Assembly (NCBI GenBank): GCA_028023455.1
Contig: JAQFVV010000013.1
Coordinates: 10,199,579-10,263,578 of the forward strand
Length of the DNA: 64,000 nt
Reading direction: 5' to 3'
From: Epiperipatus broadwayi
Taxonomy: Eukaryota > Onychophora > Udeonychophora > Euonychophora > Peripatidae
The position numbers and the translations under genes are program-made. The notes below the pieces were generated by a model that made no database searches, was not told where the DNA came from, and saw nothing but the letters and a program-made list of their open reading frames with translations. This document shows, one piece after another, positions 1 to 12,000 of this stretch. Each line of letters starts with the position of its first letter. Positions within the stretch are counted from its first letter, which is position 1.

Positions 1-1202
1 CCATAGCCAATGCCATCAACACATCATTCACATACATCATGATAAGATCTTTTATCTAAGCTGACAGGACCCAATCCAGCATCTCTATAGTCCTGACCCA
101 CTATTTATCAAACCAAAAGGCATCCAGTTAAATTGATATAAATAACCCTCATATTGAAACACCATGTTATGGTCCTCCAGGTAAAGGTTGATATGCCAAT
201 AGCTTGTGGTCAAGTCAAATGTTGAGAAAATTCTTTTTTTCTGTGAACCTTCTAATATTTCTTACAGTGGGGGAAGAACACTACAATCTGTGATTGTTAC
301 TTTGTTAAGTTGATGTGCAACAAGACACAATCTCACACAGTACCATCTTAGACCACCAGTGAATTGCAATATGCTGATGAACATTTTGAGATGATATCCC
401 ATTCCATCATCTGGTCTATTTGTTTTTAACCTCATCCATATACTGAAGAGGAATTGGATATAATCTTGATTTAAATGATTGGTTTTCATTTAGTCTAATC
501 ATTTTCTTAAAGCCCTGGATCATACCAGGTATATTTGAAAAGAACTGACAGTAGTTTTTCAACATTTTCCTAAGTATGCTTTCCCAATTTCCCTTGGCCA
601 TCTTTGCCTCACATACTTTTTTGTGATAATGCGATCTGTTGAATGTTCTGTAAGGAGTAACACTCCTATTGAACTGTGTAGATTAGGAGTTAATCATTTC
701 TCCTCTGCATGTGGCCTGTCCATTTCCATAATCCAAAGTGCACTTATATATATGCAAAAAATCTGACCCTAGTAAGACATCATATATTAAATTCTTCATA
801 ATTAAGAACAAATGTGAAAAGCTTTTTCCATTAATTTTGATGTCTATCCATATTCGTTTAGGTTCTAGCTTGGCTTTCTGACTATTAGCCATTGTCACTT
901 GGACTGACTTTACTGGGAGAGTGGTACATACATTTGCTCTTTCACAATTTCTGTGGTACAATGTTTCTGCTATCACCAAGATTTGACTACCTGAGTCTAC
1001 TAGCATCTCCATTTTTATCTGATCCACTGTTGTGAGGAGTTGGGGGATATGTCAGTTGAGCATAGCATTGGGACTTGGTTTTCCCATAAGCACACCAAGT
1101 TTCCCACTTGCTTTTAATTCTGTTGGACCCTAGTGCTGCTTTATTCACCATGTCTGATTTCCTTTTATTTATTTCATGAATTCCTGCCTCTTCTATCATC
1201 AT
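1..1202 (-). pseudogene. Broken Ty3/gypsy-type retrotransposon pol (zinc-knuckle region, protease, RT start)
   Basis: Reading leftwards on the minus strand, the order is as in Ty3/gypsy gag-pol. About 987-1202 holds a degenerate zinc-knuckle-like stretch (WCAYGKTKSQC). 683-1027 holds a retropepsin-like domain, with the catalytic triplet in VDSGSQ and the later YDVLLGSDFL motif. 416-601 holds the linker into reverse transcriptase, ending KSRLYPIPLQYMDEV. 262-489 holds RT block 1-2 (VRLCLVAHQLNKVTITD). Around 100-230 are FDLTTSYWHI and WMPFGL. The pieces lie in at least three reading frames with stops between them, so several frameshifts separate them. At 23-34 the catalytic YxDD box reads YVND, with the first Asp replaced by Asn. 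The rest of pol (RNase H, integrase) and any LTR would lie left of the window. Domain names come from family knowledge. That the copy is dead is directly supported by the breaks. Confidence 0.85.
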
Positions 1203-1975
1203 AAATTTTTTGATCTTTGATTTATTGCATTTGTTTACTTATATTAAACTGACTCAATATTCTATCTATCTTTCACTGATCTATCACTCTCATTTTCCAA
1301 CATCCAGTTTATTTCCCATGGTAGGTTTCTATGTACCATCTCTACAATTTGTTTATCAGAAAGTTCACAAGCTTCTACTGTCTGACCACCCATCACCCTG
1401 AAAAACAACATTTCAATAATACTATTTCTTAACAGGTCCTACCCCTTTTCTATATTTTTATTAAGTTCATCTTATTCTATTTTGATTTAAACAATTTTTA
1501 TATGACAAATTATTAAATGGTATTAATGGTTAATATACAAATGAAGCATCAATTTTGCTGAGATTGACCATAGCCTGAAGACAAGTTATTTTAAAGCTTA
1601 ATCTCCCAACAATAAGAAAAGACAAAATAAAAGACATCATTGTATAAATATGTGAATACTCTGCTTTAGTTTCTATTAACCACTGAATAGTTTCTATTAA
1701 CCACTAATTAATATTTTCCCAAGCAATATATTTATGGATGTCCACTTGTTCCAACTCCAAGTGCCAATCTTATGCATGCATAAGAATTATATTGTGGGAT
1801 TTTATGAGAATAATAATTCTGTATTATTTAATACTCAATCACTAGCTAGCTCATTGAGGGTGGGTAGTCCTAAAACTGACAGAAATGTGTTACTGTGGGG
1901 GCACTATGCATAAAATTATTTATATGTAAAACATATTCACATTTAAATTAAACTGATAACTATGAGATAATGAAA
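1203..1975. other. AT-rich DNA, no gene seen
   Basis: No splice-bounded reading frame, RNA gene or repeat with clear ends was recognised. A short phrase (agtttctattaaccact) is duplicated in tandem near 1668-1705. Confidence 0.5.
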
Positions 1976-2318
1976 ATAAATAAAGATGAAAGAACAAAAA
2001 TAAAATAATAGTGCTCAATCCTTTTCTGGGTGTATATGCATAAATATATATTTTTAACAGATCCAATTATTATTAATTATACTAAATTAAACCTTTTTTA
2101 CATTTAGATATAATTAACAGAATTAATTACAATTTAGGCTGTGAGAATAAATAAAGATGAAAGAACAAAAATAAAATAATAGTGCTCAATCCTTTACTGG
2201 GTGTATACGCATACATATATATTTTTAACAGATCCAATTATTATTAATTATACTAAATTAAACCTTTTTTTACATTTAGATATAATTAACAGAATTAATT
2301 ACAATTTAGGCTGTGAGA
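1976..2318. repeat. Tandem duplication, about 171-bp unit, two copies
   Basis: The segment starting at taaagatgaaagaac (1981) recurs at 2152 with only a few differences, for example ttttctggg against tttactggg and tatatgcata against tatacgcata. Both copies end in aatttaggctgtgaga. The high identity suggests a recent local duplication. It contains no gene. The short frame crossing it at 2201-2407 is not credible coding sequence. Confidence 0.85.
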
Positions 2319-3450
2319 TTAATAAGGTACACACATTTATATTTGAATTAAAATATGTTAGTTACTTTTTGATCCTTCCAGGGAAGTTAGATTATCTGTA
2401 TTTATGAATAAAATAAGTTTACTTAATAAATCAGGAGGAGCTATAAAGAGTGTCAAACAGGAAAGTCTCTGTTTATAATTTCTGAGGAAATGATAGCATG
2501 TCCAAATGATTGACATGGTGAAGGTGTATGGAGCAGATTCCTGAAGTTTGAACAATTACAAGACTATGGAGCAGCTTTGATTTACTTCATGGGGTTATGG
2601 GAATGAAAACCCACACATCTATGGTTTTATTGCAACATATTCCTGTCAGGTAACATATATATTTTTCTTGCAATCTTGTCTGAAAATTAATAACATAGCA
2701 GCTTAAAGTTCTAATTAATATCAAATATGAACCAGAAGCAAAAGACCCTTTCTTATTTTCATTTGGTTATTTATATCCTTTTTTTTATTTTTCTTGAAGA
2801 TTCTTTTTGTCCTCAGGCTTTAATTCCCATCATTCTTTCAAATGTTCTACATTTTAAATTTTCTTAAAACAAAATTAGATACAATAAAGTTTATATGTTC
2901 AATATATTTTTTTTTTAGAATATTCTTTTACATGCTATATATTTTTTTTCTTAATACATACATGCACATACTCCCTTAAAATGAACTGAGCATAAGACCT
3001 CTCTTTTAAAATTGCTTTGGTTAATGCATATATATTTAATATATACATTAAAATTATCTACATAGGCTCAACTAATCAAAATCCCTTTTGACCTTAAAAC
3101 AGGGTTTAAATCTGGCCCCTGTTACAATATATTATAGCTTTTCTATTTGATACATCATTGTACAGTTGTAATTAAAGGACAATTTTAATAAAAATTTAAA
3201 ATTTTATATAATAACTAGTAAAACTTATTATTTAAAGATAATTAATTTGTAAAAGAAAATACATTGTTTCTTTAGTGCCAAATCCAAATTTGAGTTAATT
3301 TTGTTTAGATAGGTAGAATCTGAAAGTTATAAATTTGAAATATAAATTGTGCTACTTATTTTAAAATAATAAAAGGAAATAATAGTTAAAATCATGGTAA
3401 TATATTTTTAAATCAGTGGTTATAATGATTAAATATTAATATTTTTATAA
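2319..3450. other. AT-rich DNA, no gene seen
   Basis: Poly-T and poly-A runs dominate (for example around 2780 and 2905-2950). No motif-bearing frame, splice pair or structured repeat was found. Confidence 0.5.
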
Positions 3451-3642
3451 TAAGCCAATAAACATCACATGACCACCCCCTCTTATGCTTGTGTATAACT
3501 GTTGTTAAAGCAGGCAAAACTCACCATGCATATTGCCACACACAGCAAGCTAGAGTAATCAATGGATGCCATAAGGCTTGTGCATAAAATCCCCAATTTC
3601 CCAAGCATAAGAGGTGGTAGTCATGTGATGTTTATTGGCTTA
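3451..3642. repeat. Fold-back MITE with 40-bp arms
   Basis: The left arm at 3451-3490 (taagccaataaacatcacat...) and the right arm at 3603-3642 are reverse complements with two mismatches, enclosing a loop of about 112 bp. The tip sequence catcacatgaccacc followed by cttatgctt also occurs at about 62893, so it belongs to a family. No transposase is encoded. The inner part (3513-3570) is repeated in inverted orientation at 3942-3999, so the whole 3.45-4.0 kb stretch may be one larger or composite element. Confidence 0.85.
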
Positions 3643-4005
3643 AAACCAATCTGCCTAATAGGATAGTGGTGGCTATGTACTGAACTATGTTCACACCCAT
3701 ATGACTGTATAAGCTAATGGACTTGGATTGAAAACATTAACGTGTTTTCAGCTTAAGACTCATAGTTTTGTAGTTAATTGGAGATAAAAGGTGGTTTCTG
3801 GAGAGTTGCATTAGATCCTAAGATCTAGGTGCAGTACTCTCAGATCCAAGGCTCCTCACTGATGAAGGCCACAAGCCAGGAACTAATCTGGGGATATTGG
3901 ATGAGTAGGCACTAGATAGGGATTTTATGGACAAGCCTTCTGGCATCCATTGATTATTCTAGCTTGCTGAGTGTGGCAATATGTGTAGTGAGTTTTGTTC
4001 ATTTT
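3643..4005. repeat. Continuation of the fold-back element with a repeat core
   Basis: 3942-3999 is the reverse complement of 3513-3570 (ggcatccattgattattcta, then gtgtggcaatatgt). Inside, 3815-3912 carries agatctaggtgcagtactct and ggctcctcactgatgaaggc and ends near ctggggatattggatgag. This is a diverged version of a core also present near 29125-29175, 29400-29480 and 49040-49130. The domain is therefore shared by several otherwise different repeats. It is non-coding. Confidence 0.65.
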
Positions 4006-5639
4006 TATAATAATAAAGTTGAAGATTGCTATTTATTTATTGGTTTTAAAATCATTTAATTAATGAGTAACATTCATTTAATAATAAATTAAATTCACTT
4101 CCTAGTATAATATTTAAGTTGTTAATTATGAGTAGTAAATGTTTTTTAATCATATAAATTTCATAAAAAAGGGTCATAAATCAGTAGTTGTAATAATAAT
4201 TATATTATAAAATTTTGAGTGTTGAAATTTAATATTAAATAAAGAGTATATTATTATTTGAAGATACTTTATATTTTGTATTATTAAAATTAAACAAGGA
4301 TTAATTTCATAATATTAGTCATAATTCATTGTTAAATTGTAGACAGAGTAATTAATATACATTTTTGCCAGATGTCTGAAAATAATTAACCAATCAAGTA
4401 TTGTAAAATTTTTCCTATAAATAGAAGCTAAACATGTAATAAAGTAAGATAAATCAAGAAAACAATCAAGGAAGAAATTACTTTCTTGTCTTAAAAATTC
4501 TAAGTGTAAATTTATTAAAATATCATTGTTTTAATATTAAAAGTAATAATAATAATTTGAAAACACATGAAATATATTTTAAGAAGCTTATTCATTAATT
4601 GCATCATGGAATAAAAAGCAAAACTATTCTCATTAGTATTCTACATGGATTAACTACAAATTTGTGGCAATGGAAAGAGATAAACTCCATTCAGGCAGAT
4701 AAAAATGTACTTCAATAATCAAAATTGCAGGTTATCAATCTTTTTCCTACAGAAAATATTAAGGAGATGTAAATAATTTATTTTTATTAATTTTCATATA
4801 CATAAAGATAGGAAACATTTTCTACTGAATCTTATCTTTAGTAAGGTTATAGATAATTACTTCTATTCATTAATAATAATGACATTTCAAGATATGAATT
4901 TATTAATTACTCTATTCAGATGATAATGGCCTAAGAGAAGAAAGATATTATGCAGATTAATTTTTATTAAAAGTTTGTAATTACTAACTTTATCATAATC
5001 TAGGTATCAGTAATTATTAATGCATCAAATATAAATTATTCAGAAGAGAAGCTCTTAGAATTTTATAATTCTACAAATATATTTTTGGAGTATGTAGAAA
5101 GAAATGAAACTTTTTAAAAATTTAATAAATCTCTTTATTAAATAATAAAATACTTATTTAATAAAATATGAAGAAATTTTATCAATAATATAATGAAGTA
5201 TGAACTTATATTCAAGAAGATTTGGATTTTTATTCATATTTCTATTTATGCTATAAATAATGGTGAAGAGCATGAAGCGAAGAGAAGCAGACCAAAGAAA
5301 GTTCATTTCTTTCAAACAACACCCTGGAAATGTGATTTTTTATTTTCAAGGAGTTGAAAAAAATGTTTTGTTTATATTGTTTGAATGGTATTGACTATAA
5401 TATTAAGATTTGTTTTAAGTATTTAGAATTATCTGTTTCATATGTTATTTTTTAGATTGAAGTATTTTAGAATTATTGTATAAAAATCTTTTTATTACTA
5501 TAATTATATAACATGAATGAAATCATTTCTACAAGAGACATCAGTGATAATCATAAAATATTGTGATTAAAGAAATGCATTATTTTTTAAATAAAAGATA
5601 AAATATTGTTATTGAATTTTAAATACGGAATCAAGTAAA
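4006..5639. other. AT-rich intron-like DNA, nothing recognised
   Basis: Long runs of A, T and short TAATAA-type words. No exon-like or repeat-like structure could be supported. Confidence 0.5.
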
Positions 5640-5643
5640 ATAA

Positions 5644-5850
5644 ATGTATGCGATATTTATAATATGCATTGTACCGGTCAAAAAGAAGCCAACACATCAA
5701 CAGACCCAAACTCAAAGTCAGATTCAATCTCAGGCAGTTCAAACTGAATTCAAACCCAACTCACAAGCTCAGATCAAATCAATGGATGACATATATCGAC
5801 GGTACATGACCATGCGCCAAGGAACTAGCTCAACGGATGATGATGATTAA
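5644..5850 (+). other. Q-rich open frame inside the left copy, unrecognised
   Basis: A 68-codon frame reads VPVKKKPTHQQTQTQSQ, then SMDDIYRRYMTMRQGTSS, and ends DDDD before a stop. It is unusual here in having balanced composition and an acidic end. The matching part of the right copy (about 17275-17450 on the minus strand) keeps the start (IVPVK) and the STSS-like end but has lost the SMDDIYRRYM part. The Gln richness follows from a short degenerate tandem phrase (caaactcaaa / ttcaaactgaattcaaac), so the frame could be a by-product of that repeat. It might equally be the tail of a mobile-element protein. No family is recognised and no function is proposed. Confidence 0.3.
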
Positions 5851-6069
5851 TGAAACCCCTGATTTAACTCTAATAAAGTATAATAAAATAACTAAGAATC
5901 TTTATAAGTCAACTCATATATATATGTTCTGGTTGCCAATACAGACAGTGAGCATTAATATTAAAATAATTTGAATAAAAAAAAAAGTTAAAAAAACCAA
6001 ATGTGTTAATAAAATGTTTAATAATAATTATAATTTTGTTCAACTTTTAGATTGTGATTATATAGATTA

Positions 6070-7340
6070 CCTCTAGTCTTTAAATGGAATTTATATTTAC
6101 AATAAGAATGGCAGTCCTTACTATATGCCAATACTATTACGCAATATTCTAGGAGAATTATATATAACTATGCCCCAACGAGGAAGTAAAGGTAGATAAA
6201 GGTATTTGGCTGTGACAGAAATTATGATTCAAATTCTAAAAAAAAGAATGTGAGATTTATTTTCACATTCATAAATCAAGTCACAAAGAGCAAGATATGT
6301 GTTTAGGGCATAACTTTAATATTTAATAGAAAACTTACTTAATTATAAATAAATATGAATTTGTTCGACTTTAATAAAATCAATTCATCATGATTTACGA
6401 GCATGAGAGCGGGCTTTACTGGAACTGAGAAATAAACAGTACTGACGACTTATGAGCTATAAGAATAAATATAAAAAATAACGGCTTGTCTGTGATTTGA
6501 GAAAATAGCAGGGCAGCTTGTATTTGACAAGTCTTTGATGCCCTATCTGAAGGATCCATAGAAGACAGAAAACCAGGTTGGGTTGTAGCCTCGAACCTTT
6601 GGTGTTCCAAATATAAAACGAGCAAGTGAGGAAGTACTTTCTTCCTATATAATTTAACGAATAGTAATATCACCAAGGACAAGCCTGTGAAGCAGGAGAT
6701 GGCTCGCGTCAGCAACGTTCGGAAATATGATGACTTGGTAATCATCTTTTAATTAATAAAACCCATTTTATATAAAGAATGCTTTACGTGATGACCTGAT
6801 CAAGTTGAAATAAAGTCAAATGAGCTTTAACTTAAAAGTACTTAATGCAATTATAGAATCATATTAATCATGCCCAAACGTCATGCTCTCCCTGAATATT
6901 AATACAGAAATACAAATTTAAATTAGAATATGTTCATTTTATTCCCTTTATCAACTTTTAGCAAAACATTTTAATATTATTAATGTGAATAAATGAATAT
7001 TATAAACTCACTAAAGTGGCCGGGAGCATAGGTTAGAAATTGAGCTAATAATTTATTATTATTAGCCATTAATAAAAATAGCAAAAATTGTATAAATCCT
7101 TCAACTCGATAATTAATAAAACTATATCCAATGAGTTCTAGTGGGTAAGAATTACTATAAAAATAAATATAATATTATTTAACATGGCAAATGCAACAAA
7201 GGAAATTATTATCGAAATTGAAGTTATTATTGGCATATAATAAAAAATAAATGAAATATATAATAGGGTTAAATAAACGAACCACCATATAAGCAAGGAA
7301 AGTTAACAGATATTAAATTTAAAGACTAGAGATAGATCGA
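6070..7340 (+). mobile_element. Sub-segment bounded by short inverted ends inside the left copy
   Basis: The word ctctagtctttaaa at 6071 and its reverse complement tttaaagactagaga at about 7323 bracket 1.27 kb. The same pair brackets 15842-17070 in the right copy. This may be a small DNA transposon nested in the larger duplicated unit before it was copied. The frame relics (6600-6751, ending in an acidic DDLVII-type tail, and 7150-7320) lie inside it. The inverted ends are only about 15 bp, so this reading is tentative. Confidence 0.35.
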
Positions 7341-8440
7341 GAATACTACATAATTTAAAATAGCATTAATAAAAAGACAATTTTACAGTAGATAGCTTCA
7401 AGATGTTTTAACTTAAAGTTCAGAATGGGCCAGGTTCAAAAGGAAAGATATTACCATTTCTTCCTTGGCTGGTTCCTGAGTTTTCACAGGGCAGAGTCCA
7501 GTTGGATGAAACATATGTGCACATTTTGAAAATTATGTGAATAGCATTTTGATGGATTTCTCTAAGGTTTTGGCAGCTTACGATTGGTATATGAATTTTT
7601 ATATTGCAGCCATATTGAAGATTTTCAGGGGACTTAAGAAACCATAGTCAGACTCTTGAAGTTAAGCCCCCCCCCCCCCATCATGGTAGAAACACTATTT
7701 TACTTCATAATTTAACTGGGCGGCTTCTTCTCTAATGAAATATATATGGCTTCTCTTAATGAGGAATAATAGCTGCTTGAAAACTTTTTCTGGGCTATTT
7801 AGATGATGCCTTCAGGCAAGTGCTTCTTTCATTATCAATTTATTAGTTGTTTTTAGATACATTCCCTCGATAAGGCTTTCAAACTCATTAACTTGAATTC
7901 ATTTTCTAATTAGAAAATGAATTTTTAAAATCAGAAAAATGATTTTAATTAGCGACCATCCTTACATTTTAAATACTTATCTTTTTTTTAATTAATAAAA
8001 ACTTTACCCATTGTTTTTGGAAAGGGACAATCTGAAAGCTTATCAAAAGAATGTAGCTTTTAATCACTAAAAATTTGAACAAACTTTTTAAAGTAAAATA
8101 AAACATTCCCGACGCAATGATACTTTAGAAAGAATATGTACATTTAAATATTTATAAATATATACGCACAATCCACGCAGTTATAATATATATAAATTCA
8201 GGAATAATTCTATTATGAATTTATTAGTAAAAATGATTAATTTAAATCTCAAACGAATTAATTTTAACACACATTTATAATAGTTTTTCTTTAAGGAAAC
8301 TAGCATGGATTGAACGAATAAAGCCCCATTGCATCGGAAATTCAAGGTTAGTACAAGGATTTGAAGTTGGCTACATGTGAAAGATCATGAAGCTAGGATC
8401 GAACTTAGATCTGAATGCTTCAGCATATTTACATGAAAGT

Positions 8441-8961
8441 ATATAATAGAGGTTTGAATATATAATAGTATTAATATGAGTGTATGGTTTGATGCCTTTA
8501 TACATTTAAAATAACTGATTTATTATATTTATGATAAAATATATAAGTTATTTGTATTTTGCTCTTGGTATGTTCAAAAGTATTACGATGTTAAGAATAA
8601 GTTTAGATATTATTAGAGAAATGATGAATATTTTATTCTATGTTATGTATTTTATATGGAGTGTCAGATTATAAGTTGTGGTATAGGAAAGTAGATTTAT
8701 TGGGAATCCTGTATTGTTGGAAAAGTGACATTTAAGGTTAAAATTATATAGTATAGAGTAAGTCAACATATTTATGATATAATTAATGGATAGTGACATT
8801 TTTCTAAAATCTGTAAGAGCTTGAAATAGTAGTCAAGATAGAAAATGAAGATAGACCCAAGATGATAAATGGCTTTAAGTTACATTTAGTCCATGGTATT
8901 ACTGTTTATTATAATTTTATAAGCTATCCATTTCACATTTGTTATCATGAAAAATTGCACT

Positions 8962-8963
<2 letters not shown>
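8441..8963. other. AT-rich DNA, no gene seen
   Basis: No exon-like or repeated structure recognised between the left duplicate and the microsatellite. Confidence 0.5.

Positions 8964-9054
<91 letters not shown>
8964..9054. repeat. (TA)n microsatellite, about 91 bp
   Basis: An uninterrupted run of TA dinucleotides, the longest in the window. The open frame across it (IYIYIY...) is only the translation of the repeat. Confidence 0.98.
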
Positions 9055-9057
<3 letters not shown>

Positions 9058-12000
9058 GCCCTTTTCTATAGGTCAGTAATAGTTCATAACAGTCAATTAC
9101 TAAAAAAATTTAAATTTTAGAATATGTTCTTTTGATTTATTAATTATAATTTGTCAATTATATCTTTAAAGTACAATTAGAGGCTAAAGCAAATACGTAG
9201 TATATAAAATAATAGCGAATCATTTAAAAATAGTTAAGTAAAGTTTAAAATATTGTTTCATATGGTTGTAAAAGCTGGCCATATTAAATAACACAGCCAT
9301 AAAAATTAAAAGTATATTTAATAAATTCGATTTTAATAGTTTAAAAACTGATAATTTAATAAATGCTGTTTAAATTTATAGTCATATTTAATAAGCAAAA
9401 ATTAATATCGTACATTTTAAAAATAAACTTTATGATGGTGAGAATTGTATTTAATTCTATATTTTCTAAATTATTCTTCCAAATTTTTTATAATTATTTT
9501 ATATAATATAATAAGTGTATCAATTATATAAATCTAGGCAGAGAAATAGATTGAAAATCGTCTGTCAAAGTTATTAATCATGTGACTTGTATATTACATA
9601 CTTTCTCACACACACTTGTTGAGTTAATAATAAAGTTTAAAATATTTTGAAATTGCAGTATAGAATTGGATGGAATTGTTGCCTATCATAAAAGTAAATA
9701 GTATTAAACATTAAGTTAACTATCGTATGTAATGTTTTAAGTAATGTAATAAAGACGAATACAGATATAATAAAAATTAAATATTTTGTTTAAATAAAAA
9801 TAGATAAATGGAATAAGTTATTAAGGTTATTTTAAAAGTTATTTTAAATGTTTAAATAATTTTAATAAAATAATAATTGATTTAAAAATAATATTTTAAA
9901 TAATATTTTAAGTTGATTATGTCATAATTTATAATTTTGAAATTTAATTCTACTATAAACTAAAAATATGTAAATTTGTTCTCAAGCTAAAGTAAGAATT
10001 AACCAATAGGAATAGGTATTCTTACAGACTATAAATATCGTCATAACTAAGTTATCAGAGGAGATTAATAATGTATTGAAACCGGAGAAAGGTAAATTAT
10101 AACTATCAAAAAGATAGTATTTTAAAATTTTTAATTTAATCAATTTTTTTTTAGTACTTTCTTATCGTTTATTTGCAAAAAAACTAATTGATAAATTTTA
10201 AAAGTATTTTTGCAAAAGAGAGTTTTAAAATATAATAATTTAGAAACTTAGTGGAAATGATTTTCTAATTTTTAAAGTACTTACCAGTCGTATTTTATTT
10301 AAAAATTTAACTTAAGCTTCGCAATAAAAAATGGATATACTACGAAATAAAATGGATATAAGTTGTAATGCTGAAAAAATATTTGAAATATTTATTGATA
10401 CAGCTTTATTAATATTTCACCGAAGAACAGTTTTGGTACATAAAAAACCACAGCTCGGACATCATACGGAGTCTAATGAAAAAATTGGAGACGCATTATT
10501 ATTTATAAGCCTATCCAAGATTTATTTTTTAAATAGTAATAAGACAATTGTATATTGCATGAATTATTTTATATAATATTATATCAAAAGGAGTAAAATG
10601 TTATATCCTTTCTGAAGGTAACATTTTTTTTATTTTTTTTTTTAAAGTGATATATAAAAATACCAAAAGAAAGTTTAAATGTATCAAGAAGGAAACATAT
10701 ATAAAAAAGTGAACACATAGTTGAATAAAAGATGGATCCATGGAAATACAAATAGTACTTAAAAGTTTATCGAATATTTTTAAAGTTAAATTAGATGGAT
10801 TGATGCATCGGATACGCAGAGAATATTGGTAGAGAAGATTAAAAAAAACTTCATGGGATTAATTAATATTATGATTTAATAATTATCATCCTAAATACTA
10901 AAACCAAGGATCATTTTTTATAAATTTTACTAAATGGATTAATAATCATTTTTATTCTAAACTTTAACACGCTTGGAGGAGAACATTTTTAAAAACTCTA
11001 GAAAAAATAATAAACATTTTGAACTTATCAGGAATTATCGTCAAGAAAATATATAATTATAGTTTTGATTCCTTTTATTTTGTTAACCTAGTTTAAATCT
11101 AAATTTTTATATAAGATTAGGAAAAACATAAAAACATTAATTTATTAATATTAAAATTTTATAATATAATAATCTAATAATTTAGCTAAAAATATTTTAA
11201 TATAAAGTGTATGGGTGTGAATTTTCTTTATATCTGCAATGCTCAAGTGGATAAAGGAAGCCTACTGAACACGATGACTAGATAAAGGTTATTGGTAATA
11301 ATAATAACTATTGATAATTTATAATGTATATTTTTTTTGTTTTCTTTAGATCATCCATAAATTGGAAGAATGAAGTGTAAAAGTTTTTACTTATATGTAC
11401 CGCATTTCATACAACATTTTAAAAAACATTATGAGATAGGATTGATTTGAAAATATGCATATGACGATTTTTTTTTTGTTAGTGATATAATCCAACATAA
11501 CAAATAATTATGTGATTCTTTTAAAATCTTCATGTGATTGGATATTCAAATATTGTCTAAGTAGATTGTATATGATTAGACATATAGAATAATGAAGTAA
11601 GCAACTTTTCTTATGGAATCGTAAGATTGTTTAACTATTAATGAATTTTATTTATTGTTTTGTAAATGCAGATAGTTATTTATCGATGTAAGATGTGAAA
11701 AATCTTGAGAAATAATGTTGAGATAGTGGCTTGGAAGTACTTAGTGAACAGGAAACCAAGATGATGTTTTAAGAAATAGGATGTTATAAGGAATAGAAAT
11801 AATATTTAGTCTTTATGTGGTTATCAGAATAGTTAACATAGCCCTATGACTGATACACATTTTATTTGAACAGTGTTTATATTTCTTTAAATATTTGATG
11901 TTCTAATAAAGCTGAAGAAATAGCTTTAACATCGTCCCTGTACTAGAGGATATTAGGCAGGTAAATGTCATACCTCTTCACACTGTGCCATGATTTTGAG

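Larger units (their letters stand above)
5640..8440 (+). repeat. Left copy of an unidentified 2.7-kb inverted duplicate
   Basis: This stretch matches 14816-17462 in reverse orientation through many collinear blocks. Examples are cattgtaccggtcaaaa (5668 against 17440), catatgccaata / acgcaatattct (about 6125 against 17010), ctatgccccaacgagga (6170 against 16965), gtcagcaacgttcg (6708 against 16505), ttggcatataat (about 7230 against 15945) and ccccattgcatcgg (about 8325 against 14895). A 14-bp C run sits at about 7666. Translated relics agree between the copies but are broken here by stops and indels. Strand is given as the direction of the reading-frame relics. A tRNA-B-box-like word (AGTTCGATCC on the minus strand, about 8395) lies at the right end, so a retroelement reading the other way is also possible. 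I cannot assign a superfamily. Confidence 0.8.

Noticed and set aside
6416-6745. 109-residue minus-strand open frame
   Set aside because: Sits antisense to the frame relics of the 2.7-kb duplicate, and the right copy does not keep it open, although orientation of that unit is not fully settled.
8862-9071. Open frame of repeated IY residues
   Set aside because: It is the translation of the (TA)n microsatellite.
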